Assembly (NCBI GenBank): GCA_043808325.1
Contig: JAZDEY010000041.1
Location: forward strand, 1 to 64,000
Reading direction: 5' to 3'
DNA from: JAZDEY01 sp043808325 [NCBI: Candidatus Eiseniibacteriota bacterium]
GTDB taxonomy: Bacteria; Arandabacterota; Arandabacteria; Arandabacterales
Length of the DNA stretch: 64,000 nt
Positions 49,620 to 59,332 of this stretch are shown here, in pieces; position 1 is the stretch's first letter; each line of letters opens with the position of its first letter. Under the pieces are notes generated by a model. That model was not told where the DNA came from, did not search any database, and worked only from the letters and a program-made list of their open reading frames with translations. A program made the translations under genes and the position numbers.

Positions 49620-50678
49620 TCAAACCTTTGCGAAGACCTGTTCAAAAACCGGGATGGCCCTGTCCACATCCTCATCATCTATATCGAGATGAGTCACCGC
49701 CCTGATCCTGGTACGACCGAATGTTACCACAAGCAGACCGCGCTTCTCAAGCAGCAAGACACACTGGTCGGCACTGAGTCCGGTCCCGGAGACATCGATC
49801 ACGACGATGTTGGTCTCGACCGTATCGAGATCGATTGAGAGCCTGGGAATCCGCGCGAGCGCCTCGGCCAGCCGGCGGGCCCGGCGGTGATCGTCCGCAA
49901 GGCGAACGACATTGTGCTTGAGCGCATAGATACCGGCAGCCGCGATGATGCCGACCTGCCTCATGCCCCCACCCAGGAGCTTCCGGTATCGGCGCGCGAG
50001 CCGGATAAAGGATCGGTCTCCCAAGAGCATAGAGCCTATCGGCGCACCCAGCCCCTTGGAGAGACAGAACATCACCGAATCACACGGCGCACAGTATTCC
50101 TTGACGTCGCGTCCGGACGCAGCGGCCGCATTGAAGATTCGCGCTCCATCAAGATGGACCTTGAGGCCGCGATCGTCCGCAAGCCTGCGTATCTCACTTA
50201 TCCCCGCCACAGGATGAACCACACCGCCCGCCCGGTTGTGGGTATTCTCGATGCAGATAAGCCGCGTTATCGGTTGATGGAGATCGTCAGGGCGGATCGC
50301 GTCTTCGATCTGGTCGGCCCGGAGGATTCCCCCCTCCCCCTTAAGCGGCGAGAGCTGAACTCCTGAGAGCACCGCCGGACCGCCCACTTCATACTTATAG
50401 ATGTGGGAGTCGATCTCGACGATCGCCTCGTCGGTGCGGTGGGTATGGGTGAGCATCGCGACTTCGTTGGCCATGGTGCCGCTTGGTACAAATAGGGCGG
50501 CCTCCTTGCCTGCGAGCTCGGCGGCAAGCCGCTCCAGCTCCTGAACAGTCGGATCGTCCTCAAAGACGTCGTCGCCGACAACAGCCTCGGCTATCGCTCG
50601 GCGCATCCCGGCTGAAGGCCTGGTCACGGTATCGCTTCTTAGGTCAATCGGATCATGAGGCATAGAGGAAGTATACAA
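49620..50678 (-). CDS. ltaE: low-specificity L-threonine aldolase
   Basis: A PLP-dependent fold-type I enzyme (352 residues) cleaving L-threonine or allo-threonine to glycine and acetaldehyde. It starts D-L-R-S-D-T-V-T-R-P-S, typical of the family. The PLP lysine is in F-C-L-S-K-G-L-G-A-P-I-G. H-L-D-G-A-R-I-F and I-C-I-E-N-T-H-N are also present. The start at 50678 is TTG preceded by AAGGTGGAG; an in-frame ATG at 50663 lacks such a site. Confidence 0.92.
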   Translation of the reverse strand: MYTSSMPHDPIDLRSDTVTRPSAGMRRAIAEAVVGDDVFEDDPTVQELERLAAELAGKEAALFVPSGTMANEVAMLTHTHRTDEAIVEIDSHIYKYEVGGPAVLSGVQLSPLKGEGGILRADQIEDAIRPDDLHQPITRLICIENTHNRAGGVVHPVAGISEIRRLADDRGLKVHLDGARIFNAAAASGRDVKEYCAPCDSVMFCLSKGLGAPIGSMLLGDRSFIRLARRYRKLLGGGMRQVGIIAAAGIYALKHNVVRLADDHRRARRLAEALARIPRLSIDLDTVETNIVVIDVSGTGLSADQCVLLLEKRGLLVVTFGRTRIRAVTHLDIDDEDVDRAIPVFEQVFAKV

Positions 50679-50717
50679 ACCGCTCCACCTTAAGTCAACG
50701 CAGCCCCCGTCACCCCG

Positions 50718-51359
50718 TCACTTCACATCAGCGTCGTTATCGTAACCTCGGCTTTCCCAGAATCCCTTGTAGCTCGGATCGTTGGAGAGCTCGATCCTGG
50801 TGATCCATCTTATCCACTTGTAGCCGAGTTTGTCCTCGGCTACCAGCTCCAATGGAAAGCCGCGCGCCGGAGGAAGGGTAACGCCATTCATCATATAGGC
50901 CATGATGATCTGCCGATCGCGGATGTAACTCAAGGGAAGCGAGGTGGTGTAGCCGTCGGCCGCGTGGAAGATCACGGTGTTGGCCAGCGGCTTGACGCCG
51001 GCCTCCTTGAGAAAATCATCGACCAGCACGCCCTCCCACAGAACCTTGACGCTCCAGCCTTCGACACAGTTCAAGGTGACCACCTTGGAGTACTTGGGGT
51101 GCGCAAGTACTTCCTCATAGGTATAGGAGCGCGGGGTATCGGCCAAGCCCGAAACATCAAGTCTGTAACTGGCAACATCGATCTGTTGAGGACCCTTTAT
51201 CGAGTTCTCCCGGAAATCCTCGATCGATCCCAGCTTCTCGCCCTTGTACTCGGTGACCTGAACCGAGGGTAGATCGGTGCCGGCGTTCTTGAGGCCCTTG
51301 TTGCAGGCAAATGAGAGGAGCACGACCGACAAGATCGCGACAATCCCCAGGGTTTTCAT
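50718..51359 (-). CDS. molybdopterin-dependent oxidoreductase lipoprotein (sulfite-oxidase-like domain)
   Basis: A lipoprotein of 213 residues. The signal ends V-L-L-S-F-A-C (Cys near 19). The body is a single oxidoreductase molybdopterin-binding domain of the sulfite oxidase/YedY type; the Mo-ligating Cys lies in T-L-N-C-V-E-G-W-S and A-Y-M-M-N-G-V-T-L-P-P-A-R-G-F-P-L completes the fold. The dimerisation domain of sulfite oxidase is absent, so it is a minimal version. The upstream frame is open to 51458, but the ATG at 51359 has GGAGG and directly starts the signal. No haem or membrane partner is in view. It directly follows selB. Confidence 0.85.
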   Translation of the reverse strand: MKTLGIVAILSVVLLSFACNKGLKNAGTDLPSVQVTEYKGEKLGSIEDFRENSIKGPQQIDVASYRLDVSGLADTPRSYTYEEVLAHPKYSKVVTLNCVEGWSVKVLWEGVLVDDFLKEAGVKPLANTVIFHAADGYTTSLPLSYIRDRQIIMAYMMNGVTLPPARGFPLELVAEDKLGYKWIRWITRIELSNDPSYKGFWESRGYDNDADVK

Positions 51360-51454
51360 GGTCTCGCCTCCGACGGCCTTATACCTTCTCTTCGTTTGAC
51401 GCAGGATCGCGCTTAAGGTCACGCCCGAATTTAGCTCACCCGACTCGCCCGAAC

Positions 51455-53350
51455 TCACCCGACCAAGGTTCGTTTGTCGCCCTTGCGTCGCGTGACGCCG
51501 ATCTTGTCCAAGTGTTCCAGCAGAGGTACCGCGTACTTGCGCGTGGTCCCCAGCACGGTCTTGAGATCGCCCGCGGTGGCTTCCCCGTGCTCTTTGAGGT
51601 AGGTTCTCAGCTGCGCGGTCGCGGCCTCTATCGCAGAGTGGTGCATCACGAGCCCCGGCTCAAGCCGCGTGATCTCACCCTCTTCGACCAGGAGTCTTAT
51701 GACTTTGCGGACTGCCTCTGCGGGAATACGCGCCCCGGCTTCGATCTCGCGCTCGCCGGGCGGCGCAAAGAGATTGCGCTTCAGGAGGTCCACGACCAGC
51801 GCCCGGGCCTGCTCCTCAGCGGGACTCAACTGAACGCCGCCGGTCCCGGCCCTGACATCACCCTTCCGGGTGGATACCCGGCCGGCAGCTTCGAGCCGTA
51901 CGAGGACCCAACTGAGGAAGTTCATATCGATCGAGCGCAGCCGCTCTCTTAACTCCTCCTTGGGCATCCCCCAGACCAGCCGGTGCTCGGTCTGGTAGGT
52001 CTTAAGCACGCCCTCGATGCGCCCCTCAAGGTCGCGGAGTCTCTCAGTGTGCAAGTACAGACCGGGGGATATCTCGAAAATCCTGGCGGCCCGCGAGAGG
52101 CCTGCCGTAACGCCCTCGAGCACCCTCAGGCCGCAGCTCAATTTCTTCCTCAGGTAGTCAAGCCGCACGCCGTGGCCCGATGCTTTGATGTGCTCTTCGG
52201 CTGCACCCTCAAGGGGCGCATTCGCCAGGACGGTCAGCCGCTCGAGCACCACGCGGTCCTTCCGTTTGTGCCCGGAGGCCAGAGGATCGAGCACCCGGCC
52301 GCCGCCGATCGTCTTCATCGGCGAATAGGTACGCATCACGAAGCGGTCGCTAAAGCCTGCAGCCACGGGCAGCTCAAGCCTGACCTGTGCGAAGCAGGCC
52401 TCCCCGGGCAAGAGGCTCTCCCTATCAAGCAGGAAAAGCCGTCCGATGGTCTCGCTGGCGCCGAGGTGAAACCTGATGCGCGTCCTGGTCTCGAGCGGGC
52501 GATCCACGGAGGCGAGCAAATGGAACTCGATGTCCACCACGGTCGAGGCCTCGAAATCCCCGGGCGAGACCACGCAGTGGCCGCGTTCGACTTCGATCTT
52601 CTCCACGCCATGGATGCCGAGGGCCGTACGCTGGCCGGCAAATGCCCGCTCCACCGACTCGCCGTGAACTTCGACACTTCTTACTCTGACCGGCTTTGCC
52701 CCAGGCTGGATCTCGAGCCTGTCCTCCTTTGCGATCGAGCCCGACCAGAGGGTGCCGGTTACGACCGTGCCCCGGCCGGCCATCGTGAAGACACGATCGA
52801 TCGGAAGTCTCACTGCCTCTCCGAGCGGCCTCTCCTCGACCTTGGCGACGATCTCCTCGAGCAAGCGTCTTGCGCCGTCAAGTCCCTCGCCGGTCACGAT
52901 CGAGGTTGGAATGATCGGAGCATCCTTGAAACGAGTGGGCTCGATGAACTCGCGAACTTCCTCCTCGACCGCCTCCACCATCTCCCGCTCGGCCATATCG
53001 GATTTGGTGAGCGCGAAGATGGCATGGCGCACCCCAAGCAGGGAGACTATTTCGAAGTGCTCGCGCGTTTGAGGCATGATGCCTTCATCGGCCGCAACCA
53101 CAAAGAGCACAACGTCGATGCCGCCCACTCCGGCGAGCATGTTCTTGATGAAACGTTCGTGGCCCGGAACGTCGACCACTCCGACCTTGGTACCACCCGG
53201 AAGATCGAAATGAGCGAATCCCAGATCAATCGATATGCCGCGTTCCTTCTCCTCCTCGAGCCGGTCGGTGTCGATGCCGGTAAGGGCCTTGACGAGAGCG
53301 GTCTTACCGTGGTCAATATGGCCGGCCGTTCCGATGATGATCCGCCGCAT
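51455..53350 (-). CDS. selB: selenocysteine-specific translation elongation factor
   Basis: SelB delivers selenocysteinyl-tRNA to the ribosome at UGA codons next to a SECIS. The protein has 631 residues. GTPase motifs are G-H-I-D-H-G-K-T (10-17), [15 protein letters not shown] and T-K-S-D, as in SelB rather than EF-Tu. Domains II-III follow and four winged-helix modules at the C-terminus bind the SECIS RNA. This is direct support for selenocysteine use. selA, selD and selC are not found in the window. AGGA precedes the ATG. It lies 42 bases after murA. Confidence 0.97.
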   Translation of the reverse strand: MRRIIIGTAGHIDHGKTALVKALTGIDTDRLEEEKERGISIDLGFAHFDLPGGTKVGVVDVPGHERFIKNMLAGVGGIDVVLFVVAADEGIMPQTREHFEIVSLLGVRHAIFALTKSDMAEREMVEAVEEEVREFIEPTRFKDAPIIPTSIVTGEGLDGARRLLEEIVAKVEERPLGEAVRLPIDRVFTMAGRGTVVTGTLWSGSIAKEDRLEIQPGAKPVRVRSVEVHGESVERAFAGQRTALGIHGVEKIEVERGHCVVSPGDFEASTVVDIEFHLLASVDRPLETRTRIRFHLGASETIGRLFLLDRESLLPGEACFAQVRLELPVAAGFSDRFVMRTYSPMKTIGGGRVLDPLASGHKRKDRVVLERLTVLANAPLEGAAEEHIKASGHGVRLDYLRKKLSCGLRVLEGVTAGLSRAARIFEISPGLYLHTERLRDLEGRIEGVLKTYQTEHRLVWGMPKEELRERLRSIDMNFLSWVLVRLEAAGRVSTRKGDVRAGTGGVQLSPAEEQARALVVDLLKRNLFAPPGEREIEAGARIPAEAVRKVIRLLVEEGEITRLEPGLVMHHSAIEAATAQLRTYLKEHGEATAGDLKTVLGTTRKYAVPLLEHLDKIGVTRRKGDKRTLVG

Positions 53351-53392
53351 CTGTGTCCTCGGGAAAGACGTCCGCGCCCTCTTGGCGCGGTC

Positions 53393-54646
53393 CTATTCCG
53401 GAACTCGTTCGATCCGGGCGCCGAGCCCGCTGAGTTTCTGCTCGATCCCCTCGTAGCCCCGGTCAATATGATAGACTCGCGAGATGTGAGTCTCGCCGTC
53501 GGCTATTAGCCCCGCAAGCACCAGGGCGGCGCTTGCCCTCAAATCGGTCGCCATTACCGGCGCACCGCTCAGTTTCTTGGTGTAGCCGACGTGCGCGGTA
53601 TTGCCTTCGATCTTTATGTCGGCCCCGAGACGCCTGAGTTCCGGCACGTGAGTGAAGCGATCCTTGAAGACGGTCTCGCTGATCACGCAATTGCCCCGGG
53701 CCACGGTCATCAGGGTCATATACTGCGCCTGGAGATCTGTGGCGAAGCCGGGATAGGGTGAGGTGACCACATCCACCGAATTGATGTCGCGCTTGCCTCG
53801 AATCGAGATCGTACTGCCGCCGGTCTCCACCGTGACGCCGGCCTGGCGGAGAACCAACGTGAGCCCATCCACGTGCTCGGGGCTACAGTCTTCGATTTCA
53901 ATCCTGCCGGCTGTGATCGCGCCGGCAATCATGTAGGTTCCCACCTCGATTCGGTCCGGGATGGTTCTGAACTCAGCCGGGGCAAGCTCCTTGACACCTT
54001 CGATTTCGATCGTATCGGTGCCCGCGCCCTTGACCTTGCCTCCCATACAATTTATGAACTCCGCGAGAGCGGCGATCTCGGGCTCCCTCGCCGCGTTGAC
54101 GATCACGGTCTTGCCCTGGGCCTTGGACGCCGCCATCATGGTGTTGGCGGTAGCCCCGACGCTTGCTATCGAGAATTTTATGGGCTTACCCTTGAGCCCG
54201 GCAGTGTTGCCTATGATGTAGCCGTGCTCGATCTCAATCGTTGCCCCCAGTTCCTGCATCGCGCGTATGTGAAGGTCCACGGGCCGCGGGCCCCAGGCAC
54301 AGCCTCCGGGCAAGGAGACCTTGGCTCGGCCGTAGGAAGCCAAGAGCGGTCCGAGCACATAGACCGAGGCCCTCATCGTGCTGACCAAGTCATACGGCGC
54401 CTCAAAACCTGCCATCGCAGTGGTATCGATTGTCAGGGTATGGCTGTCGAACCTGGACTTGACGCCCAACCGCTCCAAGACCGACTTCATGGTAAACACG
54501 TCCCTCAAGCTGGGAACGTTGGTAATAACCGAGACTCCCCGCGCAAGGAGGCACGCTGCCATCATTGGAAGCACGGCGTTCTTGGCGCCGCCGATCTTGA
54601 CGGAACCTTTGAGTGTCTGCCCACCCCTGACGACTATCTTATCCAT
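53393..54646 (-). CDS. murA: UDP-N-acetylglucosamine 1-carboxyvinyltransferase
   Basis: The first committed step of peptidoglycan synthesis, adding enolpyruvate to UDP-GlcNAc in the cytoplasm. The 417 residues are the normal MurA length. The catalytic, fosfomycin-binding Cys is C116 in [19 protein letters not shown] starts the chain and [11 protein letters not shown] lies near the end. Its presence confirms a peptidoglycan-containing bacterium. Confidence 0.97.
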   Translation of the reverse strand: MDKIVVRGGQTLKGSVKIGGAKNAVLPMMAACLLARGVSVITNVPSLRDVFTMKSVLERLGVKSRFDSHTLTIDTTAMAGFEAPYDLVSTMRASVYVLGPLLASYGRAKVSLPGGCAWGPRPVDLHIRAMQELGATIEIEHGYIIGNTAGLKGKPIKFSIASVGATANTMMAASKAQGKTVIVNAAREPEIAALAEFINCMGGKVKGAGTDTIEIEGVKELAPAEFRTIPDRIEVGTYMIAGAITAGRIEIEDCSPEHVDGLTLVLRQAGVTVETGGSTISIRGKRDINSVDVVTSPYPGFATDLQAQYMTLMTVARGNCVISETVFKDRFTHVPELRRLGADIKIEGNTAHVGYTKKLSGAPVMATDLRASAALVLAGLIADGETHISRVYHIDRGYEGIEQKLSGLGARIERVPE

Positions 54647-54669
54647 TTGGCTTACTCCGTTTGCTCCGT

Positions 54670-55512
54670 TTACTTGACCCCGATCACGATGCGATCTCTG
54701 CCGGCAAGATCCTTGAGAATCTCGATCTTCCCCAAGCCGGCCCCCTCAAACAGGGCAACGACCGAGGCTGCCTGGTGTGATCCAATCTCAAATGCTACTA
54801 TACTTCCTACATCTAGTATAGACGGAATCTCGGTCAGCACTCCGGCAATGAACCGAAGGCCGTCCGGGCCTCCATCCAAAGCAAGCCTGGGTTCGAAATC
54901 CCGCACCTCAGGCTGAAGCTCGTCAATCTCGTCGGCTGCAATATAGGGAGGATTACATACCACTATGTCAAAGCGCCTCTTCAAGAAACCCAGCCGATCG
55001 CCCACCACAAACGCGATTCTCGTCTCGACGTCGTTCGCCCGGGCGTTCTCGCGCGCAAGCTCGATTGCCTCAGGGGAGATATCGGTGGCCACCACCCACT
55101 CGGGCTTGAGGTACTTGGCAAGCGAGATCGCTATCGCCCCCGATCCGGTCGCGATATCCAGAACGGCCAGCGGGGCTGGGAGGCGGCGGCCGCGCCCGAT
55201 CACGGTCTCGACTAAGATCTCGGTCTCGGGTCTGGGGATAAAGACGCCTTGCTTTATCTCGAAGGGAAGCCCCATGAATTCGATCCGGCCTAAGAGATAC
55301 TGCAGGGGAAACCTGCCGGCGCGCTGACCGACGATCTCCAGAATGCTGCCTTCTTCGGGGCCCGTGAGAACCCTGTCCGGATCCAGATAAATCTCGCTCC
55401 GTTTGAGTCCCAGGACATGGGAAATGATGGTCTCGGCTTCTACGTCAGGATTCGCCACCCCGGCAGCCCGAAGTGATTTTCTCGCGGTGCCAAGAAGGGC
55501 GGAAAGCGTCAC
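54670..55512 (-). CDS. prmC: release factor glutamine methyltransferase
   Basis: A SAM-dependent enzyme of 280 residues which methylates the GGQ glutamine of release factors. It has the SAM-binding D-I-A-T-G-S-G-A-I-A near 121 and the catalytic V-C-N-P-P-Y-I. An N-terminal helical domain with P-R-P-E-T-E (residues 93-98) matches HemK/PrmC. The start is GTG. It lies 19 bases from prfA, the usual partner. Confidence 0.95.
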   Translation of the reverse strand: MTLSALLGTARKSLRAAGVANPDVEAETIISHVLGLKRSEIYLDPDRVLTGPEEGSILEIVGQRAGRFPLQYLLGRIEFMGLPFEIKQGVFIPRPETEILVETVIGRGRRLPAPLAVLDIATGSGAIAISLAKYLKPEWVVATDISPEAIELARENARANDVETRIAFVVGDRLGFLKRRFDIVVCNPPYIAADEIDELQPEVRDFEPRLALDGGPDGLRFIAGVLTEIPSILDVGSIVAFEIGSHQAASVVALFEGAGLGKIEILKDLAGRDRIVIGVK

Positions 55513-55531
55513 CGCCTGACCTTCCAGAAGA

Positions 55532-56602
55532 CTAGAGCCCTGCCGCCTTGATTCTCGCCTCGCTCTCGCTGCGAGCGAGTGCTTCTACCAAATCGTCGAT
55601 ATCGCCGTCCAAAACCTGTTCAAGCTTGTGGAGACTCAACCCGATGCGATGATCCGTAACCCTGCTCTGGGGGAAGTTGTAGGTCCGTATCTTCTCGCTC
55701 CGGTCGCCCGTGCCCACCTGCTGCTTTCGGTTCCGCGATCGCTCTTCATCCTGCTCTGCCTTGGCCTTATCGAGCAACCTCGATCTCAAGACCTTCAGAG
55801 CCTTGGCCTTATTCTTGTGTTGAGACTTCTCGTCCTGGCACGTGACTACAAGCCCGGTGGGAATGTGGGTGACCCTGACGGCCGAATCAGTTGTATTGAC
55901 GCTCTGCCCGCCCGGACCGGACGACCTGAAGACATCGACCCTTATCTCCTCAGGTCTGATGTCGACGTCGATTTCACCGGCCTCCGGAAGGATGGCAACC
56001 GTCACGGCCGATGTATGGATTCTGCCCGAGGCTTCGGTCACCGGAATCCGCTGCACCCGATGAACGCCGCTCTCGTATTTGAACCTGCCGTAAGAGCCTT
56101 TGCCCTCAACCAGGAAGATGATTTCCTTGAGTCCCCCCACGCCGGTGGGACTGGAATTCATTATATCCACCCGCCAGTTATGGCCCTCGGCATAGCGTGA
56201 ATACATTCTATAGAGAGCCGCCGCAAACAGAGCCGCCTCGTCACCGCCGGTTCCCGCCCTGATCTCAACAATCGTGTTCTTTTGGTCGTCGGGGTCCCTT
56301 GGCGCCAGAAGCTCTTTGAGATCGGCTTGGATCGCAAGCTTCTCGAACGTGAGGTTCTCGATCTCCTGCCTGGCCAGCTCGACCAAATCCTTGTCGTCGG
56401 AGGTGCTCTTTATCTCCTCGGCGCCGCCCAGGGCTTTCTCAACGCGCTCGTACTCGGCCGACTTCACCACCAGAGGCTCCAGCTCGCTCCGTTCCCTGGC
56501 ATACTTGAGAAGCAGATTCCTGTCTCTAACCACTTTCTCGTCTGCAAGAAGCAGCGTCAGCTGGTCGTACCTGTCCCGGGCCTTTTTAATTGCTTCCCAC
56601 AT
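55532..56602 (-). CDS. prfA: peptide chain release factor 1
   Basis: RF1, 356 residues, ending translation at UAA and UAG. The catalytic loop G-P-G-G-Q-S-V-N-T-T is intact, and the codon-recognition tripeptide is P-V-T (R-I-P-V-T-E), a PxT as expected of RF1. The ATG at 56602 (M-W-E-A-I-K) is preferred to the codon at 56626, which would lie further into the DUF1385 gene. It overlaps that gene's stop by 17 bases. RF1 does not compete at UGA, so its presence is neutral for selenocysteine decoding. Confidence 0.96.
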   Translation of the reverse strand: MWEAIKKARDRYDQLTLLLADEKVVRDRNLLLKYARERSELEPLVVKSAEYERVEKALGGAEEIKSTSDDKDLVELARQEIENLTFEKLAIQADLKELLAPRDPDDQKNTIVEIRAGTGGDEAALFAAALYRMYSRYAEGHNWRVDIMNSSPTGVGGLKEIIFLVEGKGSYGRFKYESGVHRVQRIPVTEASGRIHTSAVTVAILPEAGEIDVDIRPEEIRVDVFRSSGPGGQSVNTTDSAVRVTHIPTGLVVTCQDEKSQHKNKAKALKVLRSRLLDKAKAEQDEERSRNRKQQVGTGDRSEKIRTYNFPQSRVTDHRIGLSLHKLEQVLDGDIDDLVEALARSESEARIKAAGL

Positions 56603-57512
56603 GGCTCGCCTCAACCTCCGGCCCAACCGCCTGCCTCAAGGCCTCCAGGGCAACCTCTATCTGGGCGTCGCTTGGTTCCCGCGTGGTGAATCTCTGGACC
56701 GCGAGTCCGGGGGCGGAAAGCGCCTTCATCAGGAAGCCCTCCCGGTATTTCCCGGCCAGCTTGATCACCTCATAGGACAGCCCCGCTATCACGGGCACGA
56801 CCAGGAGTCGCAGCAGCCTCTCCTGTATGTTATGGGGCCGGCCCGTGAAGACGAAGACGATTATGCTGACCACCATCACCACCAAGAGAAAACTGGTGCC
56901 GCATCTGGGATGCCGCGTGGTGTACTTCTTTACGTTCTCGATACTCAGAGTCTCCCCATGTTCGTAAGCATGGATCGACTTGTGCTCGGCGCCGTGGTAC
57001 TCGAAGACTTTCCTCATCTCTTTCCACATGCTCAAGGCGCCGAGGTATACGAAGAAGATCACAAGCCTCACGACGCCGTCCACGAGGTTAAAAACAATGC
57101 TTTCCTTGACGCCGCCGCTCCCCGCGGATACGGTGCGGCCGGCAATGATAAGAGGAACATAGAAGAAGAGCAGCAAGCCGACACCGAGCGCCAAGATAAC
57201 CGTGAGTGCGGCCCAGAGCGATGACGTCCAGCCCTTGGCCTCTCTTGGCTTGCCCTCCTCGGCGGAAGCGACCTCGGCCGAGAAGGTGAGCGAGTTTATG
57301 CCGTGGTAGAGCTGCTCGAAAAGGGTGATCCCCCCTCTCACGACGGGGAGGCCGAGGATCCTGTAACGCTTGGTGACCGCAAGGTAGGGCACAACCCTGG
57401 ATACGATCTCCCCGGTCGGCTTCCGGACGCTGGTGACGATAAGCCCGGGGGACTTCATCATCACACCCTCGATCACCGCCTGTCCGCCCATCGCAAGGTC
57501 TTTATTGGTCAA
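56586..57512 (-). CDS. DUF1385 family membrane protein
   Basis: A protein of 308 residues. The family signature G-G-Q-A-V-I-E-G-V-M-M at residues 8-18 is present, and about four hydrophobic segments follow. H-G-A-E-H-K and R-C-G-T-S-F are highly conserved in the family. DUF1385 has no established function; it is often found beside rpmE and prfA, exactly as here. The start is TTG with AGGTGAAG upstream, 17 bases downstream of the rpmE stop. Confidence 0.93.
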   Translation of the reverse strand: MTNKDLAMGGQAVIEGVMMKSPGLIVTSVRKPTGEIVSRVVPYLAVTKRYRILGLPVVRGGITLFEQLYHGINSLTFSAEVASAEEGKPREAKGWTSSLWAALTVILALGVGLLLFFYVPLIIAGRTVSAGSGGVKESIVFNLVDGVVRLVIFFVYLGALSMWKEMRKVFEYHGAEHKSIHAYEHGETLSIENVKKYTTRHPRCGTSFLLVVMVVSIIVFVFTGRPHNIQERLLRLLVVPVIAGLSYEVIKLAGKYREGFLMKALSAPGLAVQRFTTREPSDAQIEVALEALRQAVGPEVEASHVGSN

Positions 57513-57529
57513 GCAACTTCACCTGCTTC

Positions 57530-57751
57530 CTACTGCTTCTCTTCTTCCTTCTCTTTGACTCCGTACTTCCTGCGGAACCGCTCCACTCTGCCGGCGGTAT
57601 CCACCAGTTTGTGCTTACCGGTGAAATACGGATGGCAGTTGGAGCAGATTTCCACGTGGATCTCAGGCGACGTCGACCTGGTTTCGATCACGTTACCGCA
57701 AACACAGACTATCTTGGATCGCACGTACTTCGGATGGATTCCCTTTTTCAA
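57530..57751 (-). CDS. rpmE: 50S ribosomal protein L31 (zinc-binding form)
   Basis: A small ribosomal protein of 73 residues. The four zinc cysteines are C16, C18, C36 and C39, making it the C+ form, used when zinc is sufficient. The start is TTG with a strong AAGGAGG at 8 bases. The acidic/lysine tail (K-E-K-E-E-E-K) is unremarkable. It lies downstream of rho, with a terminator-like hairpin between. Confidence 0.96.
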   Translation of the reverse strand: MKKGIHPKYVRSKIVCVCGNVIETRSTSPEIHVEICSNCHPYFTGKHKLVDTAGRVERFRRKYGVKEKEEEKQ

Positions 57752-57802
57752 CTGACTCGCCTCCTTCCGTGCACCATTCCGGGTAGCATTCCGGGCAATA
57801 TA

Positions 57803-57833
57803 GAGTGCGGGGCGGCCGGTGCCGCCCCCACTC
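57803..57833 (-). terminator. GC-rich hairpin between rho and rpmE
   Basis: GAGTG-GGGGCGG and CCGCCCC-G-CACTC form a 12-base-pair stem with one bulged G around a CACCGG loop, followed in the RNA sense by TATATTG. The stem is very stable but the U tract is poor. It may terminate rho transcription partly or protect the transcript end. Confidence 0.55.
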
Positions 57834-57852
57834 CGGATAGGTAATATTACAC

Positions 57853-59100
57853 CTAAGTATTCATCGACTTCAAGAACTGCTTATTGGTTTTTACCTTGGA
57901 GATCCTCTCCACAAGAAATTCCATCGCTTCGACCGGATTCTTGTCGGCCAAGAACTTCCGCAGGATCCAGACCTTGTTCAACTCTTCCTGGGTCAAGAGA
58001 AGCTCTTCCTTGCGCGTACCCGAGCGGTTGAGATCGAACGCCGGGAAGATCCTCCGATCGGCGATCTTCCTGTCGAGCACAAGTTCCATGTTACCGGTTC
58101 CCTTGAACTCTTCGAAGATCACGTCGTCCATACGGCTTCCGGTCTCGACCAGCGCCGTGGCTACGATTGTGAGGCTTCCTCCCTCTTCAATGTTGCGGGC
58201 CGCGCCGAAAAAGCGCTTGGGCCACTGGAGGGCATTGGAGTCTATACCGCCCGAAAGTATCTTGCCGCTATGCGGGATCGTGGCGTTGTTGGCCCGGGCC
58301 AGTCGCGTGATGCTGTCTAAGAGAATCACCACGTCCTTCTTATGTTCCACCAGTCGCTTGGCCTTTTCCATCACCATGTTGGCCACCTGGATGTGTCTTG
58401 AGGGCGGCTCATCGAAGGTCGAGCTTATCACTTCCCCCTTGACGTTTCTTTCCATGTCGGTGACTTCTTCGGGTCTTTCATCTATCAGGAGGACGATCAG
58501 TTCAATCTCGGGATGGTTGGTGGTTATCGCATTGGCGATGCTCTGAAGCAGCATGGTCTTGCCGGCGCGGGGCGGCGACACTATCAGCCCGCGTTGGCCC
58601 TTGCCGATCGGCACGAAAAGGTTGACGATTCGAGTGGAGATGTCCCTGGGCTCCCATTCGCTGTTGATTCTCTCCTGAGGATAGAGCGGCGTCAGGTTAT
58701 CGAAAAAGATCCGCTCCTTGGCAATCTCGGGATTTTCGAAGTTGACCGCTTCCACCCTCAAGAGAGCGAAATAACGCTCGTTGTCCTTCGGGTGACGGAC
58801 CTGGCCCGACACCGTGTCTCCCGTCCTCAGGTCGAACTTCTTGATCTGGGACGGCGACACGTAGATATCATCGGGGCCCGGCAAATAGCTATAGTCCGGT
58901 GACCGCAAGAACCCGTAGCCGTCGTCCAGTATCTCAAGCACGCCCTGAGAAAACATCAGTCCGTTCTTTTCGGTCTGGGCCTCGAGGATCTTAAAGATCA
59001 GCTCCTGTTTCTTGAGCCCGCCGACCCCTTGGATGTCGAGATCCTTTGCAACCTGCAGGAGTTCGGAAATCGTCTTAGTCTTCAGTTCGGCCATATCCAT
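57853..59100 (-). CDS. rho: transcription termination factor Rho
   Basis: A hexameric RNA-dependent ATPase/helicase of 415 residues. The N-terminal helix bundle and RNA-binding fold include [10 protein letters not shown]. Walker A is P-P-R-A-G-K-T; Walker B I-V-L-L-I-D-E-R; the Q- and R-loops G-K-I-L-S-G-G and [10 protein letters not shown]. Of three possible starts, ATG at 59100 has GAGAGGT at 7 bases. The long leader (about 185 bases from the promoter at 59291-59319) fits autoregulation of rho, known in other bacteria. Confidence 0.97.
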   Translation of the reverse strand: MDMAELKTKTISELLQVAKDLDIQGVGGLKKQELIFKILEAQTEKNGLMFSQGVLEILDDGYGFLRSPDYSYLPGPDDIYVSPSQIKKFDLRTGDTVSGQVRHPKDNERYFALLRVEAVNFENPEIAKERIFFDNLTPLYPQERINSEWEPRDISTRIVNLFVPIGKGQRGLIVSPPRAGKTMLLQSIANAITTNHPEIELIVLLIDERPEEVTDMERNVKGEVISSTFDEPPSRHIQVANMVMEKAKRLVEHKKDVVILLDSITRLARANNATIPHSGKILSGGIDSNALQWPKRFFGAARNIEEGGSLTIVATALVETGSRMDDVIFEEFKGTGNMELVLDRKIADRRIFPAFDLNRSGTRKEELLLTQEELNKVWILRKFLADKNPVEAMEFLVERISKVKTNKQFLKSMNT

Positions 59101-59290
59101 CTCATGCACCTCTCGGGAAAATGTCGCCAATGCGCTTGCAGGTTCCTGGTAAATTATCGGGTGAGCGATTCATTTGCTGAATTACATTCTTTCAATCTGC
59201 ATTGTCCAGCCAGATCGAGGCCCTTGGATGAGATCGGAGTACCTTCAACGGAACACCACAACAGGAATGTGTTGTCCAACTACCTGCTAC

Positions 59291-59319
59291 ATGCTAAGTA
59301 AGAACGCCCGCAATGTCAA
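59291..59319 (-). promoter_or_regulatory. promoter for rho
   Basis: On the - strand, TTGACA (59319-59314) and TAGCAT (59296-59291) have a 17-base spacer. The -35 matches fully and the -10 4/6. Transcription would begin near 59284, leaving about 185 bases of untranslated leader, in which no gene is seen. Confidence 0.6.
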
Positions 59320-59332
59320 GTGAATAAGATTT

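Noticed and set aside
51983-53509. Long + strand open frame (508 codons) opposite selB
   Set aside because: Shadow of SelB, which has intact GTPase motifs on the other strand.
55532-56602. RF1 codon-recognition motif P-V-T as a sign of altered stop usage
   Set aside because: PxT is the normal RF1 motif; nothing suggests recoding of UAG or UAA.
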